From the NCBI GenBank assembly GCA_030729385.1, contig JANQXM010000042.1, forward strand, positions 1 to 64,000: a stretch of DNA of 64,000 bases. The letters are read 5' to 3'. The notes beneath the pieces were generated by a model. That model was given only the letters and a program-made list of their open reading frames with translations. It did not search any database and was not told where the DNA came from. A program made the position numbers and the translations under genes. Positions 11,147 to 21,724 of this stretch are shown one piece after another (within the stretch, counting starts at the first letter, position 1; the number at the start of each line of letters is the position of its first letter). The DNA is from Opitutales bacterium. GTDB taxonomy: Bacteria; Verrucomicrobiota; Verrucomicrobiia; Opitutales; Coraliomargaritaceae.

Positions 11147-11374
11147 ATGATCAAAAAGCTCTCCAAGATCGGCAATTCACGTGGCATCATTTTTGATGCG
11201 GCTTTGATGGAGCAGGCACACCTCAAAGAAGGTGACGAAGTGAATGTCACCGTGCATGAAGGTGGCTCGATCACATTGACTCCAATTCGTCGCAAGGTCA
11301 CCACAGAGGAAGTGCTCGAGATCGCGGAGAAGTTTATGGATGAAAACGAAGGCCTCTTTCGCCGTCTTTCCTAA
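11147..11374 (+). CDS. AbrB/MazE/SpoVT-type antitoxin
   Basis: A 75-aa protein starting MIKKLSKIGNSRGIIF, the swapped-hairpin AbrB fold with the usual KxGNSxGI signature and LKEGDEVNV. Such proteins bind DNA as dimers and neutralise a partner toxin with the C-terminal tail (here EKFMDENEGLFRRLS). The ATG at 11147 is chosen because the AbrB domain begins there; an upstream in-frame start would add 28 residues overlapping the preceding terminator. Its stop codon overlaps the toxin start (TAATG), indicating translational coupling. Confidence 0.85.
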   Translation: MIKKLSKIGNSRGIIFDAALMEQAHLKEGDEVNVTVHEGGSITLTPIRRKVTTEEVLEIAEKFMDENEGLFRRLS

Positions 11375-11769
11375 TGGATGAGTATCTGCATCCATCAGTA
11401 GACCAGGTAATCGCAATCCACGGCAAAGTCATCGCCAAGTCAGGTGGCTCTGATGGTATTCGCGACAAAGGTCTCCTTGAATCAGCAGTAGCCGCACCAC
11501 AAGCAACCATGTTTGGGGTGCCGATCTTTCAAGATGGTGTCGAAATCGCAGCCGCATACTTGTTCTATCTCTGCCAAAATCACCCTTTTATCGATGGCAA
11601 TAAGCGAGTCGCCCTAGCGACTAGCTTAGTCTTCCTATCTATAAATGGTCTTCTATCTGAAACACGACTCCACGAAGACACTTGGCTCGAGTTCACACTA
11701 GATGTCACATCAAGTAAATATGACCGCGATGGCGTGACCACACGACTACGGGAACTGCTTAGCAAATAG
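11374..11769 (+). CDS. doc: Death-on-curing (Doc/Fic family) toxin
   Basis: A 131-aa Fic-fold protein with the Doc-type motif HPFIDGNKR at residues 70-78. The Lys in place of the second Gly of canonical Fic (GNGR) marks Doc, which in phage P1 phosphorylates EF-Tu and halts translation. It overlaps the AbrB-type antitoxin gene by one base; such AbrB-Doc pairs replace the classical Phd-Doc pairing in many genomes. All catalytic residues are present, so the module is probably functional. Confidence 0.9.
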   Translation: MDEYLHPSVDQVIAIHGKVIAKSGGSDGIRDKGLLESAVAAPQATMFGVPIFQDGVEIAAAYLFYLCQNHPFIDGNKRVALATSLVFLSINGLLSETRLHEDTWLEFTLDVTSSKYDRDGVTTRLRELLSK

Positions 11770-11788
11770 AAAACTGCGTCCCAAGGAC

Positions 11789-12388
11789 TTAAGCACTATT
11801 CTCGCGATCACTGATACGCTTTTCGGCTTCAAGGATGATCGCTTCGCAACCTGCAAACTTGTGGTCGTCGAGGCAAAGACGTTTCTGCTTACCGTCCACC
11901 TCGTAGATTGCGTAAGCGATACCCTTATTCTTCCACTTCTTGCGATCCATCGCGACGATGGAGTCCAGTTCGACGCGCTCTCCGGAGGCTCCGATCACGA
12001 TCTCGCCCTCCGCTCGGACCGAACGTTTATGATTCCAAACAATCCATAGACCAAACAAGCACGCGCCAGTCATCATCGTCCATCCGATCACACGTTGCTC
12101 ACGAATGCCACTTTCGGTCCGTTCTTTAGGAATTTTTGTGCCCTTATAGCCCGCCTCTTTAGCAAAACGCTGCCAAGCCAATTGCACCGAAGAGCTCTCC
12201 TCGTCGACAGCTTTACCTGCTTCGATGAGTTCATCCTTAATCCGGACAAACTCGGCATGCTGCTCAGCCCCTTTCGGCCAGTAGTAGTAGCCGTCACTCA
12301 GGAACCAGCTAGCCATACCGAAAATCATAAAAAACAAGAACAGCATGCGCTTGCGCCATTCTTTGGATATACGTGCGTTAACCTCCAT
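11789..12388 (-). CDS. Two-helix membrane protein with C-terminal PH-like domain, function unknown
   Basis: A 199-aa protein from the ATG at 12388, which has an AGAGG ribosome site 7 nt upstream. Hydrophobic helices lie at about residues 14-33 and 98-117, separated by a charged, helical extracytoplasmic region. The C-terminal 75 residues (GEIVIGASGERVELDSI then DRKKWKNKG) are beta-rich and resemble bacterial PH-like membrane domains; this is a weak inference. No partner genes are apparent. Confidence 0.65.
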   Translation of the reverse strand: MEVNARISKEWRKRMLFLFFMIFGMASWFLSDGYYYWPKGAEQHAEFVRIKDELIEAGKAVDEESSSVQLAWQRFAKEAGYKGTKIPKERTESGIREQRVIGWTMMTGACLFGLWIVWNHKRSVRAEGEIVIGASGERVELDSIVAMDRKKWKNKGIAYAIYEVDGKQKRLCLDDHKFAGCEAIILEAEKRISDRENSA

Positions 12389-12442
12389 AGGAATACCTCT
12401 GCTCAAATCGACGGCAGAGACAACCCCAGATTACATATTGTA

Positions 12443-14164
12443 TTAACTCGCCAAGAAAGCCCGCCACCCGCCGGTATCGGAAATATCTTGTGCCGAATCA
12501 GCAGCAGAAGCCTCGCAAAGAAAGCCGTGCACCTTACGACCATCCTTGAGCTCGATCTGCCCGAGACCCAGAGGTTGCTGGATCGAAGCTAGAAATTCTC
12601 CGAGGGCTGCCTTCGGGAACCGCCATTCTTCGGCTGTAATGGACAGGCCGCCATCACCCACGCGCACGATTCCAGGACGATGTGGTGCGGGTTCGGGTAA
12701 ATACACCATCTTATAAAGCGGCGCGATTTGCACTTCGCCGACAAATTCAGCACCCAAGCCAAGAACTTGCTCATTCAATGGTAGGCCACTCATATGCGCT
12801 CCAAAGAGCAAAAGTGAAAGCGTATCATTAAGCCTTTCCGCATGCGGGCCCTTGTCTGCTATTTCAATCAGCGACTTATCGGTATCACGTGGCGCGATCC
12901 AGGTAATCCCAAAGGGTAAGCCACTTTGTGTTTCGCCGGCAGGCACCGCGACTGCACACAGATCGAGTAAATTCATGAAGTTCGTGTAGTAGCCAAGCTT
13001 TGAGTTCGGCCCAATTGGGTCGGCGGCCAAATCAGCCAAAGTCGGGAAACCACCTGCCGTGGGAGTAACAATTGCAGCAAGCCCTTTCCATGCCGCTTCC
13101 GATTCACGTTTCAACGCGGCCAGTTTATACGTTGCCGCAAAGGCATCGCGGGCGGAGTGGTCCGCTCCCCCGCTCGTTATACTACGTGTTGCGGGGAAAA
13201 AATCCGCCGCATTGGTTTTAAGGAAATCTTCAAGCGCCGTGTAACGTTCCGACACCCAAGGTCCTTCATAAAGGAGCCGCGCCGCTTTCAAAAATGGCTC
13301 AAAATCAACTTCCACCACTTCCCAACCTTTGGCTTTCAAATCTTCTACCGCTTGCAGCCACACTGGTTGATAATCCACCTCGCTAAAAAACATTAGCTGC
13401 TCGGCCTTCGGAATACCCAAGCGCTTCGAATCCGGTAAAGCCACATCACGAGTCGGCTGCGAATAGGCATCAGCAGCGTCGTAACCTTCAGCTATTCTAA
13501 GCAATTTCTGACTGTCGCTCGCGTTGAGTGCAAATATTGAGATGCAATCCAAGGTCCTACAAGCAGGCACCAAACCACTCGTGCTCAAGCGCCCCCGGCT
13601 CGGCTTCACGCCCCATAGTTTATTAAACATAGCGGGCACGCGTCCCGAGCCAGCGGTATCGGTCCCAAGTGAAAAACTCACTAACTGTTCAGAAAGAGCC
13701 ACCGCTGAACCCGAACTCGAACCTCCTGGCACGCGATCAGGTGCGATCGGATTGCGTGGCACACCATACGGACTACGCACACCAACCAAACCCGTCGCAA
13801 ACTGATCCAAGTTCGTTTTACCAATCGGAATCGCGCCCGCATCGATCAATTGTTGAACAACTGGCGCCGAGACCTCAGGAGTGAATGCATAAGCTGGGCA
13901 AGCCGCCGTCGTCGGCACTCCCGCCAAGTCGATATTATCTTTTATTGCGAAAGGAATACCGTATAGCGGCAGTGAATCCGGATCGCTAGATTCCAGTTTC
14001 TGTAGATATGGCTCTAACTCTTCAGCACATAATTTATGAATCCAAATGTTAGGGTTATTGATCGACTTAGATCTCTCGCACAATGCCTCAATCAAAGTGC
14101 GTGGGCTAACAACCTGTCGCTTATACGCGTCCAATAAAGTTTCGATGTCTAAAGATAAATTCAT
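12443..14164 (-). CDS. atzF: Allophanate hydrolase
   Basis: Amidase-signature enzyme that splits allophanate into ammonia and CO2. The Ser-cisSer-Lys catalytic set is visible: Lys in PFAIKDN, the [11 protein letters not shown] signature and [11 protein letters not shown]. The C-terminal region (about the last 130 residues, starting near [16 protein letters not shown]) is the second allophanate hydrolase domain. With the ATG at 14164 ([11 protein letters not shown]) it is 573 aa and begins where family members do. An ATG at 14215 would prepend residues encoded by a REP-like repeat, so it is disfavoured, although it has a GGTGAG-like ribosome site. It is the last gene of the operon, behind the carboxylase. 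Confidence 0.93.
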   Translation of the reverse strand: MNLSLDIETLLDAYKRQVVSPRTLIEALCERSKSINNPNIWIHKLCAEELEPYLQKLESSDPDSLPLYGIPFAIKDNIDLAGVPTTAACPAYAFTPEVSAPVVQQLIDAGAIPIGKTNLDQFATGLVGVRSPYGVPRNPIAPDRVPGGSSSGSAVALSEQLVSFSLGTDTAGSGRVPAMFNKLWGVKPSRGRLSTSGLVPACRTLDCISIFALNASDSQKLLRIAEGYDAADAYSQPTRDVALPDSKRLGIPKAEQLMFFSEVDYQPVWLQAVEDLKAKGWEVVEVDFEPFLKAARLLYEGPWVSERYTALEDFLKTNAADFFPATRSITSGGADHSARDAFAATYKLAALKRESEAAWKGLAAIVTPTAGGFPTLADLAADPIGPNSKLGYYTNFMNLLDLCAVAVPAGETQSGLPFGITWIAPRDTDKSLIEIADKGPHAERLNDTLSLLLFGAHMSGLPLNEQVLGLGAEFVGEVQIAPLYKMVYLPEPAPHRPGIVRVGDGGLSITAEEWRFPKAALGEFLASIQQPLGLGQIELKDGRKVHGFLCEASAADSAQDISDTGGWRAFLAS

Positions 14165-14183
14165 AAATACAGATTCTGTTCTT

Positions 14184-14208
14184 GTAGGGGCTTTGCTCGC
14201 GAAGACCG
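14184..14208 (-). repeat. Half copy of REP-like element A
   Basis: The 25 bases beginning gtaggggctttgct match one arm of the palindromic element found at 15993, 19415 and 57778, with one or two differences. It lies in the spacer between the carboxylase stop and the preferred atzF start. The opposite arm is degraded. Confidence 0.7.
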
Positions 14209-14222
14209 CACTCATGCAAAGC

Positions 14223-17200
14223 TCACCCGTTATCAGGCGTAACTCCAAATAGGACCTGTCCCGGCGCGATTGCCTGACCTTCTCTACACAGCTTAGCAGA
14301 TAGAGTTCCAGCTATCGTTGCTTCGACTTTAATTTCCATTTTCATCGATTCTAAAATCGCAATGGTATCACCCGCTTCCACCGTCGCGCCTTCCTCCAAT
14401 AAAACTTTCCACACGCTGCCCGCGACAGGGCTCTCCACTGGCTCAGCACCTTCAGGTAAACCTGCACTGTCATCCTCTGCCTGCATCGCCTCCTCTTCAA
14501 CATACGTATCTAAGCCAGAAGCCTTCCAACGTGCTCGTTCATCATCAAAGGCAGCTTGCTGCTTCGTTTTGAACTCAAGAATACTCGTATCATTCTCCGC
14601 AAGGAACGCTTGATACTCACTCAGGCTGAAATGTCCTTCCTCAATCTTTGGCTCAAAGCGACCTTGTGGAAAATCGTGCCTCAATTGGATCAATTCTTCT
14701 TCGCTGACCGGATAGTAACGAATCTGATCAAAGAACCGCAGCAACCACGGCTTACCCTCCTTAAATGATTTCGTCGAACGATAGCGATTCCACATCTGCA
14801 CCGTGCGACCAACAAACTGATAACCACCGGGCCCCTCCATACCGTAAATACACATATACGCACCGCCAATGCCGACCGCATTCTCCGGGGTCCATGTGCG
14901 TGCAGGATTATACTTTGTCGTCACAAGACGATGGCGTGGATCAAGAGGCGTCGCCACGGGTGCTCCTAAATACACATCCCCGAGTCCGAGGACTACATAG
15001 TGAGCATTAAAGACCACATCATACACATCTTCTCTCGTATCCAATCCATTGATACGTCGAATAAACTCTATATTATCCGGACACCATGGCGCATCGGGAC
15101 GAACCGATTGCATATATTTTTGGATCGCCTCTTTAGTCGAAGGATCATCCCACGAAAGCGGCAGATGCACCACGCGCGATGGCACCGTGATATCTTCTAA
15201 AGGTGGCAGCTTTGCATTTGCCAATGCGATCCAAGCGGCGACTGATTCCGCGCTCACCATTCCTGGATTAAAATGCACTTGTAGCGAGCGAATACCCGGA
15301 GTCAGGTCTTCGATAGCTTCAAAACGCTCCTTCTTCAAGGCTTCGTAAAGAACGTGAATATGAAAGCGTAACTTGAAGTCCAAAGCCATCGGACCGATTT
15401 CTGCGAGGACATAGGCATCGCCAGCTTGGCGAATGACCAAGCGATCTGCGCCTTCGCCAGTATCCACTAAGATCGCTTCATCTATCTCTGGGATTCTTAA
15501 ACGGTTTGGCACAGAAAAATTTGTATCCAAAGTTAGGATACTTTCTTCATGTAAGCTGCGCAGCGCTTCTGCTTCTTCCCGCGTTACACAACGGAAACGA
15601 ATTTTATCTCCAGGCTTCAGCTGTCCCATTTTCCAGCGCTCTGATTCAATAATCGTGACTGGACAAACAAAACCACCAAGGCTCGGACCATCGGGTCCAA
15701 GAATCACTGGCATATCACCGGTGAAATCAATCGCGCCGATGGCATATGCATTGTCGTGGATATTGGAAGGATGGAGCCCGGCCTCACCGCCATCAGTGCG
15801 TGCCCATTTTGGTTTTGGGCCAATTAAGCGAACACCTGTTGGCGAAGAGTTATAATGCACTTCCCACTCAGCCTGAAGGAATGTTTTAATATCTTCCGGC
15901 GTAAAAAATTCCGGCGCTCCGTGTGGACCATATAATACTGCGATGTCCCACTCATTGGTTAGAGGCGGTTGCTTCTCCGGCGGTAAATAAGCGTAGGGGC
16001 TTTGCGGGCGAAATCCACCATCTGAATCTCGGTCTTCGCAAGCAAAGCCCCTACTGCCCAAATGTAATACATCACCTAAACGCAGCGCTCGACCGCCATG
16101 ACCACCGAACTGTCCGAGAGTAAAAGTCGCGCGACTGCCTAGATACTTCGGCACATCGATACCGCCGAGGATACAGAGATAACTGCGCACACCAGCTCCT
16201 GATGTTTTACCAATATCCAGAATCGATCCAGCTGGCACCTCAAAAGGTTTATAGTATTCGACAGATTCGTCATCCAAGGTCGATGCCATGGGCGCACCAG
16301 TCAAAACGACTGTGCATGTAGTGTAAAACTGAATACGTGGACCATTTGCAGTAATTTCTAGACCTGCGGCATCTTCGTCATTACCAAGCAATCGGTTGCC
16401 CATACGAAAGCCCAGAGTATCCATCGGACCTGATGGTGGCACACCGACTTCCCAGTAGCCCACTCGACCGGGATAGTCTTGCACCGTTGTCATGGTTCCG
16501 GATCGAAGAATTTCAAAACTGCGCGGCTTATAGATGTGTGATGCCAGAGACTTGGTCACGACTTCACCGTTAATGAATACCTCCGCATCGACCACTGAGC
16601 GCAGGTAGTGCAGATTTGTTTCAATACCATCAAGGCGAGTCGCCTCCAAAGCATCTTTGATTGCCGTTACGGCAGATGGACGATCATCAGCCAGCACCTG
16701 TAACTTGGCTAGTAGAGGATCGTAGTATGGGCTGACTTCAGTGCCCGAAGCTAACCAGTGATCGCAGCGGACACCTTCAGGAAAAATCACTTGAGTGAGC
16801 AAGCCACTGGAAGGTTGAAAATTCTTGTTAGGATCCTCTGCATACAGACGCGTCTGTATGGCATGCCCCTTTTGAGGAATGATGGCTACTCCTTCTGGTA
16901 GTGTCATATCGCCTGATGCCATCTGCACCATCCAGCTTACCAGATCGACCCCAGTCACGAGTTCAGTCACTCCATGCTCAACTTGCAGACGAGTATTTAC
17001 CTCGAGGAAGTAAAACGCTTTAGTATCATTGTCGTAAATAAATTCGACCGTTCCAGCAGAACGATAATTCACTGCTTTCGCCAAACTAAGCGCAGCTTTT
17101 TGAATGCCTTCTATTACCGCATCACTCACATTCGCCGGCGGTGTTTCTTCAATCACTTTTTGATTACGACGTTGTGTCGAACAATCCCGCACGCCGAGTG

Positions 17201-17864
17201 ATACAACACCACCTTTGCCATCTCCAAAAATTTGCACTTCTAAGTGTCGTGCATGTGTGACGAATTTTTCGAGAAAGATACCACCTTGCCCGAAGTGACT
17301 TTGGCTCAAGCGTTCCACTCGATCATAGGCTTCGATGAGCTCCACTTCATCAAGGCAAATCTGCATACCAATTCCGCCTCCGCCCGCGGTGCTTTTCAAC
17401 ATAACGGGATAGCCAATATCGGTTGCGATCGGTTTAGCAGCTTCAAGACTATCAAGTAATTCACTGCCGGGTAATAGCGGCACTGCATTTTCTTCGGCCA
17501 GACAACGCGCTTCGTGTTTCAAGCCGAAGGCCAACATATGCCCTGAATTCGGCCCAATGAAGACTAAGCCCATCGCTTCGACAGCTGCAGCAAAATCTGC
17601 ATTCTCACTTAAAAGACCGTAGCCCGGGTGAATCGCTTCGGCTCTGGTTTGTTTAGCAATCTCCAGAATTTTATATGCCTGCAGATAGCTTTCACTCACT
17701 GCCGGTGGACCGATGCGGTAACTCTCCGTAGCCATTGAGACATGGGGCGCATCACAGTCGGCGTCTGAGTAAATGGCAACGGATTGCACTCCGAGTTCAT
17801 CAAGTGTGCGTATGATACGGCAGGCGATTTCGCCGCGGTTGGCTATAAGAACTTTTTTAAACAT
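14223..17864 (-). CDS. uca: Biotin-dependent urea/guanidine carboxylase
   Basis: A 1213-aa multifunctional enzyme. Order: biotin carboxylase (1-450, with ATP-grasp loop [11 protein letters not shown] at 158-168 and the [10 protein letters not shown] motif at 288-297), carboxyltransferase halves of the KipA and KipI type (about 453-1090), and a biotin carrier domain (1145-1213) with biotinyl Lys1175 in ESMKM. It carboxylates urea or guanidine at the expense of ATP and bicarbonate. In the carboxyltransferase the segment GAIDFTGD has Asp713, where yeast urea amidolyase has Asn as I recall; Asp has been linked to guanidine preference. Residues 604-624 are encoded by an in-frame REP-like repeat. 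It is followed by atzF and preceded by two DUF1989 genes. Confidence 0.92.
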   Translation of the reverse strand: MFKKVLIANRGEIACRIIRTLDELGVQSVAIYSDADCDAPHVSMATESYRIGPPAVSESYLQAYKILEIAKQTRAEAIHPGYGLLSENADFAAAVEAMGLVFIGPNSGHMLAFGLKHEARCLAEENAVPLLPGSELLDSLEAAKPIATDIGYPVMLKSTAGGGGIGMQICLDEVELIEAYDRVERLSQSHFGQGGIFLEKFVTHARHLEVQIFGDGKGGVVSLGVRDCSTQRRNQKVIEETPPANVSDAVIEGIQKAALSLAKAVNYRSAGTVEFIYDNDTKAFYFLEVNTRLQVEHGVTELVTGVDLVSWMVQMASGDMTLPEGVAIIPQKGHAIQTRLYAEDPNKNFQPSSGLLTQVIFPEGVRCDHWLASGTEVSPYYDPLLAKLQVLADDRPSAVTAIKDALEATRLDGIETNLHYLRSVVDAEVFINGEVVTKSLASHIYKPRSFEILRSGTMTTVQDYPGRVGYWEVGVPPSGPMDTLGFRMGNRLLGNDEDAAGLEITANGPRIQFYTTCTVVLTGAPMASTLDDESVEYYKPFEVPAGSILDIGKTSGAGVRSYLCILGGIDVPKYLGSRATFTLGQFGGHGGRALRLGDVLHLGSRGFACEDRDSDGGFRPQSPYAYLPPEKQPPLTNEWDIAVLYGPHGAPEFFTPEDIKTFLQAEWEVHYNSSPTGVRLIGPKPKWARTDGGEAGLHPSNIHDNAYAIGAIDFTGDMPVILGPDGPSLGGFVCPVTIIESERWKMGQLKPGDKIRFRCVTREEAEALRSLHEESILTLDTNFSVPNRLRIPEIDEAILVDTGEGADRLVIRQAGDAYVLAEIGPMALDFKLRFHIHVLYEALKKERFEAIEDLTPGIRSLQVHFNPGMVSAESVAAWIALANAKLPPLEDITVPSRVVHLPLSWDDPSTKEAIQKYMQSVRPDAPWCPDNIEFIRRINGLDTREDVYDVVFNAHYVVLGLGDVYLGAPVATPLDPRHRLVTTKYNPARTWTPENAVGIGGAYMCIYGMEGPGGYQFVGRTVQMWNRYRSTKSFKEGKPWLLRFFDQIRYYPVSEEELIQLRHDFPQGRFEPKIEEGHFSLSEYQAFLAENDTSILEFKTKQQAAFDDERARWKASGLDTYVEEEAMQAEDDSAGLPEGAEPVESPVAGSVWKVLLEEGATVEAGDTIAILESMKMEIKVEATIAGTLSAKLCREGQAIAPGQVLFGVTPDNG
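15993..16054. repeat. REP-like element A inside the carboxylase gene
   Basis: A 62-bp imperfect palindrome running from gtaggggctttgc to gcaaagcccctac. About 30 bases of its right half (gaatctcggtcttcgcaagc onward) are identical to the intergenic copy at 19415. It is translated on the minus strand as carboxylase residues 604-624 without breaking the frame. Confidence 0.85.
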
Positions 17865-17875
17865 GGCTTAGGAAC

Positions 17876-17955
17876 ATCGAACGTCGAACGTTCAACATCC
17901 AATGATTGAATGGATTGATTACTTTTAGAAATTTCTATTATACGACGTTCGACGC
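17876..17955. repeat. Inverted CGTCGAACGT words around a 45-bp spacer
   Basis: The spacer between the carboxylase start and the upstream DUF1989 stop contains tandem CGAACGT words at about 17880-17895. An inverse copy (acgacgttcgacgc) lies at about 17942-17955. The second arm contributes the last codons of the DUF1989 gene. It has the appearance of a small mobile or structural intergenic repeat. Confidence 0.45.
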
Positions 17956-18600
17956 TCCCCCTTCCCAGATGATTACCTCGACTGGAGTTGGGTTGTAACC
18001 GTTACAGGGATTGTTGAGTTGCGGGCAATTGGAAATGAGGCAGATGACATCTCGCTCGGCGACGAGCTCGACGTAACGACCTGGTGCAGAAATGCCGTCT
18101 TCAAAAGTGAGTTTACCCTCGGGAGTGACGGGCACGTTCATAAAGAAATTAATATTACAAGTAATGTCGCGCTTACCGAGATCGGGGCCCCACTGCTGAA
18201 TGCCACAAATAAAACTATCGCGGCATGCGTGCATGTGCTCTTTGTCATGGGCGTAGCGCATGGTGTTACTCTCACGGGAGCAGGCGCCGCCGAGTGTATC
18301 GTGGCGACCGCAAGTATCCGCAGTGATCTTGAGCAAAACATCACCTTGATTAGAAATCAGCTCGGTGCCGGTTGTGAGATACAGCGCTGCTTGACGTTGA
18401 ATGGTGTCCGAGGCGCTGTAACGATTCTCAGGATCTTTGGCATCATAGAAAAGGGTGTCGGCGGCTTGGTTACCTTCGAGATCAAGGATGCGGATGGTTT
18501 GTCCTTTTTTGACTTCGTGGACCCAGTGATCGCCCGCAAGAATAACTTCGCGGAAGATGGCGGTTTCAGGTGAAAGTGAGCTTTCAGTTAGAGTGGACAT
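17938..18600 (-). CDS. DUF1989 protein, urea-amidolyase-associated; probable carboxyguanidine deiminase subunit
   Basis: A 220-aa protein of the DUF1989 family, long annotated as urea carboxylase-associated. Biochemical work on homologues showed that the paired proteins form carboxyguanidine deiminase (CgdAB), which turns carboxyguanidine into allophanate and ammonia. Conserved polar motifs seen here are [27 protein letters not shown] and the HMHACRDSF stretch, with Cys and His suited to metal binding. It is 28 % or so alike to its neighbour by eye, fitting a heterodimer. Which of the two is CgdA and which CgdB I cannot assign. Confidence 0.85.
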   Translation of the reverse strand: MSTLTESSLSPETAIFREVILAGDHWVHEVKKGQTIRILDLEGNQAADTLFYDAKDPENRYSASDTIQRQAALYLTTGTELISNQGDVLLKITADTCGRHDTLGGACSRESNTMRYAHDKEHMHACRDSFICGIQQWGPDLGKRDITCNINFFMNVPVTPEGKLTFEDGISAPGRYVELVAERDVICLISNCPQLNNPCNGYNPTPVEVIIWEGGASNVV

Positions 18601-18695
18601 GACTGTTATATTTTAAATTCGTGTTCAAGAGGGCTAAGCTCCGTCGTAGCCGTTTTCTGTTGTCGGTGGCGATGACAGAGCATCGCCCTCCATTA

Positions 18696-19406
18696 TTAAA
18701 AACGGAGTTTGTGATACGTTTCGGTATTTTCGAATGCTCGGAGATTTTCCGTGCGCGATTGGAAACAAGGGTCTTCGGCAATTGGGGCGTCCGACTTAAG
18801 GACTTCGAGCAACACGTCGCCGGGCTCGTAATTTTTATTTGGATCGAGTGGGTGCTGGCAGGTGCTTAGGACGACAAGCGTATCCATCTCAAACCGTAGA
18901 TCGACATAGCTACCCGGTTTTGACGCGCCGGGCACGTAGCTGAGTTTACCCTCTTCGTCGGAGACGACTTTGGAGAACCAGTTGATGTTTGGCACGAGAT
19001 CACGTTTACCCATGCCCCACTTCGCCAGTTCAATGAGAAAGCCACGGCGCGTATCGCGATAACATTCGTTGAGGGCATCTTGATAAGTTTTTGTGCCGTA
19101 TTTCTTTTCGACAAGTATGGCGTCGGATGCACCACAGACAGTGTCGTGCCAGCCCATGGTGTCGGCAGTGATCGAAGCAAAGAGACGACCCATATCTGAA
19201 TGCAGACAGAAGGGAGCAGTGAGATAAAAGATATGCTGCCCTTTGAGCGTGTCCGGCATGTTATAGCGCTCTTCTTTTTCGAGTGCATTATAAAGAAGCA
19301 TGCCGACATTCGCTTTACCGTCGATGTCTGTGAGGCGAAGCGTTTTGCCGCGGCCGATGACTTTCGACCACATGGTGCCGCCGTGGAGTTTTTCTGTGTG
19401 TATCAT
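18696..19406 (-). CDS. DUF1989 protein, second urea-amidolyase-associated paralogue
   Basis: A 236-aa homologue of the next gene, with the motifs [43 protein letters not shown] and [18 protein letters not shown]. It carries a C-terminal tail ([12 protein letters not shown]) absent from its partner. Tandem DUF1989 genes next to a biotin carboxylase and allophanate hydrolase are the signature of guanidine assimilation loci. Cytoplasmic. It lies 95 nt upstream of the second DUF1989 gene, downstream of a REP-like element that separates it from the glutamine synthetase gene. Confidence 0.87.
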   Translation of the reverse strand: MIHTEKLHGGTMWSKVIGRGKTLRLTDIDGKANVGMLLYNALEKEERYNMPDTLKGQHIFYLTAPFCLHSDMGRLFASITADTMGWHDTVCGASDAILVEKKYGTKTYQDALNECYRDTRRGFLIELAKWGMGKRDLVPNINWFSKVVSDEEGKLSYVPGASKPGSYVDLRFEMDTLVVLSTCQHPLDPNKNYEPGDVLLEVLKSDAPIAEDPCFQSRTENLRAFENTETYHKLRF

Positions 19407-19414
19407 TTTTTAAT

Positions 19415-19478
19415 GTAGGGGCTTTGCTTGCGAAGTCCGCGCATAGCAGAATCTCGGTCTTCGCAAGCAAAGCCCCTA
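19415..19478. repeat. REP-like element A, intact intergenic copy
   Basis: A 64-bp palindrome: gtaggggctttgcttgcgaa on the left, ttcgcaagcaaagccccta on the right, with a short central region. It occupies almost the whole spacer between the glutamine synthetase stop and the DUF1989 start, where it could affect mRNA stability. Confidence 0.9.
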
Positions 19479-19495
19479 GGTTTGAGTGTTAAGAA

Positions 19496-20842
19496 TTAAT
19501 AGAGACGGGCGTATTGATCGATTTCCCACTGGCTGACGCGTTGGTGATACTGACGCCATTCTTCGCTTTTATATTTTATGAATTCGTTGCGAAGCTCTGA
19601 GCCGAGTACTTCCTCGACAAAAGGATCGCCTGCAAACGCGGTAACTGCTTCGTCGAGGCTGCGTGGTAGTTCACTGATACCACGTTCGGCAAGCTCGACT
19701 GGCGTGAGCTCGTAGAGATTGTCTTCTTGTGCTTCGCCTGGATCTAATTGCTCCTTGATCCCTTGTAAGCCAGCAGCAATTGCTAAGGTCGCAGCGAGGT
19801 AAGGATTACATGCGGCATCTGCATTACGCGACTCCACACGACCTCCACCCATTGGAACGCGCAGTGAGTTCGTGCGATTATTGCTTCCGTAAGAATTAAA
19901 GACCGGTGCCCAAGAGTAATATGACATCAGTCCTTTACGGACGAGGCGTTTGTAACTGTTCACCGTCGGTGCGAAGGCAGCACAAAGCGCGGGACCGTGC
20001 TTAAGGATACCGGCGCTAAATTGATAGCCGAGCTTCGAGAGGCCTAGACCGCGTGGATCGTTCGCATCTTCAAAGAGATTCTTGCCAGTTTTCGAATCCG
20101 CAATCGACATGTTGAAGTGTGCGCCACTGCCTGTTTTATCAGCGAAAGGTTTCGGCATGAAGGTAGCGATGAGACCTTCTTCGGAAGCGTATTGCTTCGC
20201 CATCATTCGGAAGAATATGAAGCGGTCACACATGGTCAGCGCATCGGCGTATTTGAAATCGAACTCAAACTGCGAATTGGCGTCCTCGTGATCGAGCGAA
20301 TACAGATCCCAGCCAAGGTCGTTGATAGTCGTCGCAACTTTATCCACCCACTGGTAGCGGTCCATAAAACGCTTCACATCATAACAGGACTTTTCGAGAT
20401 CGTCGTCTGCATTCGGTATCTCGAGCTTACCATCTTCTGTCAACTTAAGCACAAAGACTTCGCACTCGATACCGAGGTTCACTGCGAAGCCCATCGATTC
20501 GGCTTCTGCTAGGACTTTCTTAAGTGCTACCCGTGTGTTCACTTCATAGGGTTCACCTTTGAAAGTGTTATCAGCTGGCATCCACGCAACCTCAGGCTGC
20601 CATGGAATCTGAATTATGTGATTCGTATCAGGAAGGGATGCGATCTCGTCGTCATTCGGGCGCTGACCTAACCCGTCGAGTGCATAGCCGGTGTAGAGCT
20701 CTGAGCCTTCAGCAAAATGCTCGAAGTGATCAATCGGCACGAACTTGCCTTTTGGCACTCCGTGAATGTCCACGTAGGCACCAACACAGTATTTCACGCC
20801 TTGAGCTTTTAGCTTGTTCTTAAGTGTTTCCATCGAGGTCAT
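19496..20842 (-). CDS. glnT: Type III glutamine synthetase (GlnT-like)
   Basis: A 448-aa enzyme of the glutamine synthetase superfamily, length and motifs matching the GlnT class first described in Rhizobium. Active-site motifs seen are the ECEVF metal ligand near residue 128, [22 protein letters not shown] and the late [16 protein letters not shown]. It would ligate glutamate and ammonia (or a small amine) with ATP. Its position inside the carboxylase operon suggests capture of the released ammonia. No GS adenylylation-loop Tyr could be identified by eye. The ATG at 20842 is used; Met4 is an alternative. Confidence 0.85.
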   Translation of the reverse strand: MTSMETLKNKLKAQGVKYCVGAYVDIHGVPKGKFVPIDHFEHFAEGSELYTGYALDGLGQRPNDDEIASLPDTNHIIQIPWQPEVAWMPADNTFKGEPYEVNTRVALKKVLAEAESMGFAVNLGIECEVFVLKLTEDGKLEIPNADDDLEKSCYDVKRFMDRYQWVDKVATTINDLGWDLYSLDHEDANSQFEFDFKYADALTMCDRFIFFRMMAKQYASEEGLIATFMPKPFADKTGSGAHFNMSIADSKTGKNLFEDANDPRGLGLSKLGYQFSAGILKHGPALCAAFAPTVNSYKRLVRKGLMSYYSWAPVFNSYGSNNRTNSLRVPMGGGRVESRNADAACNPYLAATLAIAAGLQGIKEQLDPGEAQEDNLYELTPVELAERGISELPRSLDEAVTAFAGDPFVEEVLGSELRNEFIKYKSEEWRQYHQRVSQWEIDQYARLY

Positions 20843-20920
20843 ATATTAATGTTATTACGAATTAAGCAAAAAGTATGACAATTTGCAGATAAAGTGTTCT
20901 CATTTAAAAATAATTCTATG

Positions 20921-21718
20921 TTAGCAATAGAAAGATTTGGGTGCGCTCGCCCATTCTGCCCTAGGCAGTGGTGGTTCTTCTATTTTAGCTCGTTCAAGCA
21001 TATCGACTAGGGCATCTCGCATCTTATTGAAAAGGCGTTTGCCGTCGTCCGCATTACCTAGCGATGGTTTACCTGTCGTGCCATTCAAACTTGTTTGCGA
21101 CACGGGGTAAGTGAAAACGAGGTCGGCGGTGCGGTCCGTATCATCTGCATCAGCCAGTGCCTCCTGGTCAATAGTGTCGGGCGCAAGGTAGAGCATAAGG
21201 TCACATTCACCTTTGTTCGCGTGAAGGTCTGCTGCGTCTTCAGTAAAGTGGGCTTCGATTTCAGAGTTGATAAAGAACGTATTGAGGTAGCCGACTTGTA
21301 TGCGCCCCATGAGCTCGATGCGAATTTGATCCACCGCGACCCGCATCGGGGCATCGTTGCCAGCGTGTGCATTGACAATATAGAGCTTTTGCCAACCCGT
21401 TGCCTCTGCCCACTTTGCAAACTGAACAAGCGAATCGATAAAGGTTTTGGGTGTGAGCGAGAAAGTTCCGGGCCATTTTGTGGTATGCCCGCCCGACGAA
21501 GTATAGGGCATAACAGGGGCCATGGGCACACCTGCAAGCCCGCAAGCTGCAGAGCAAAGCGCATTCGCAATGACAGTGTCTGTATTAAGTGGTAGTGCAG
21601 GACCGTGCTGCTCGGTCGCACCAAGTGGTAAGACTAAGAGCGCACAAGACTCCTGCAAAGCTTTCACCTTTGGCCAAGGCAACTGCTCAATACAAACACT
21701 GGGGCTAGAGGCGAACAT
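20921..21718 (-). CDS. Creatininase-family metal-dependent amidohydrolase
   Basis: A 265-aa protein with the creatininase metal-binding signatures: GATEQHGPALPLNTD near residues 33-47 (Glu, His and Asp ligands), SSGGHTTKWPGTF, and VNAHAGND near 120-127. A final acidic ligand is probably within LHANKGECDLML. Family members open cyclic amides or remove formyl groups (creatininase, ArfB, MftE). In this operon it may release guanidine, urea or ammonia from an imported compound; that is inference. It starts 6 nt after the ATP-binding protein gene ends. Confidence 0.82.
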   Translation of the reverse strand: MFASSPSVCIEQLPWPKVKALQESCALLVLPLGATEQHGPALPLNTDTVIANALCSAACGLAGVPMAPVMPYTSSGGHTTKWPGTFSLTPKTFIDSLVQFAKWAEATGWQKLYIVNAHAGNDAPMRVAVDQIRIELMGRIQVGYLNTFFINSEIEAHFTEDAADLHANKGECDLMLYLAPDTIDQEALADADDTDRTADLVFTYPVSQTSLNGTTGKPSLGNADDGKRLFNKMRDALVDMLERAKIEEPPLPRAEWASAPKSFYC

Positions 21719-21724
21719 GCGTCA

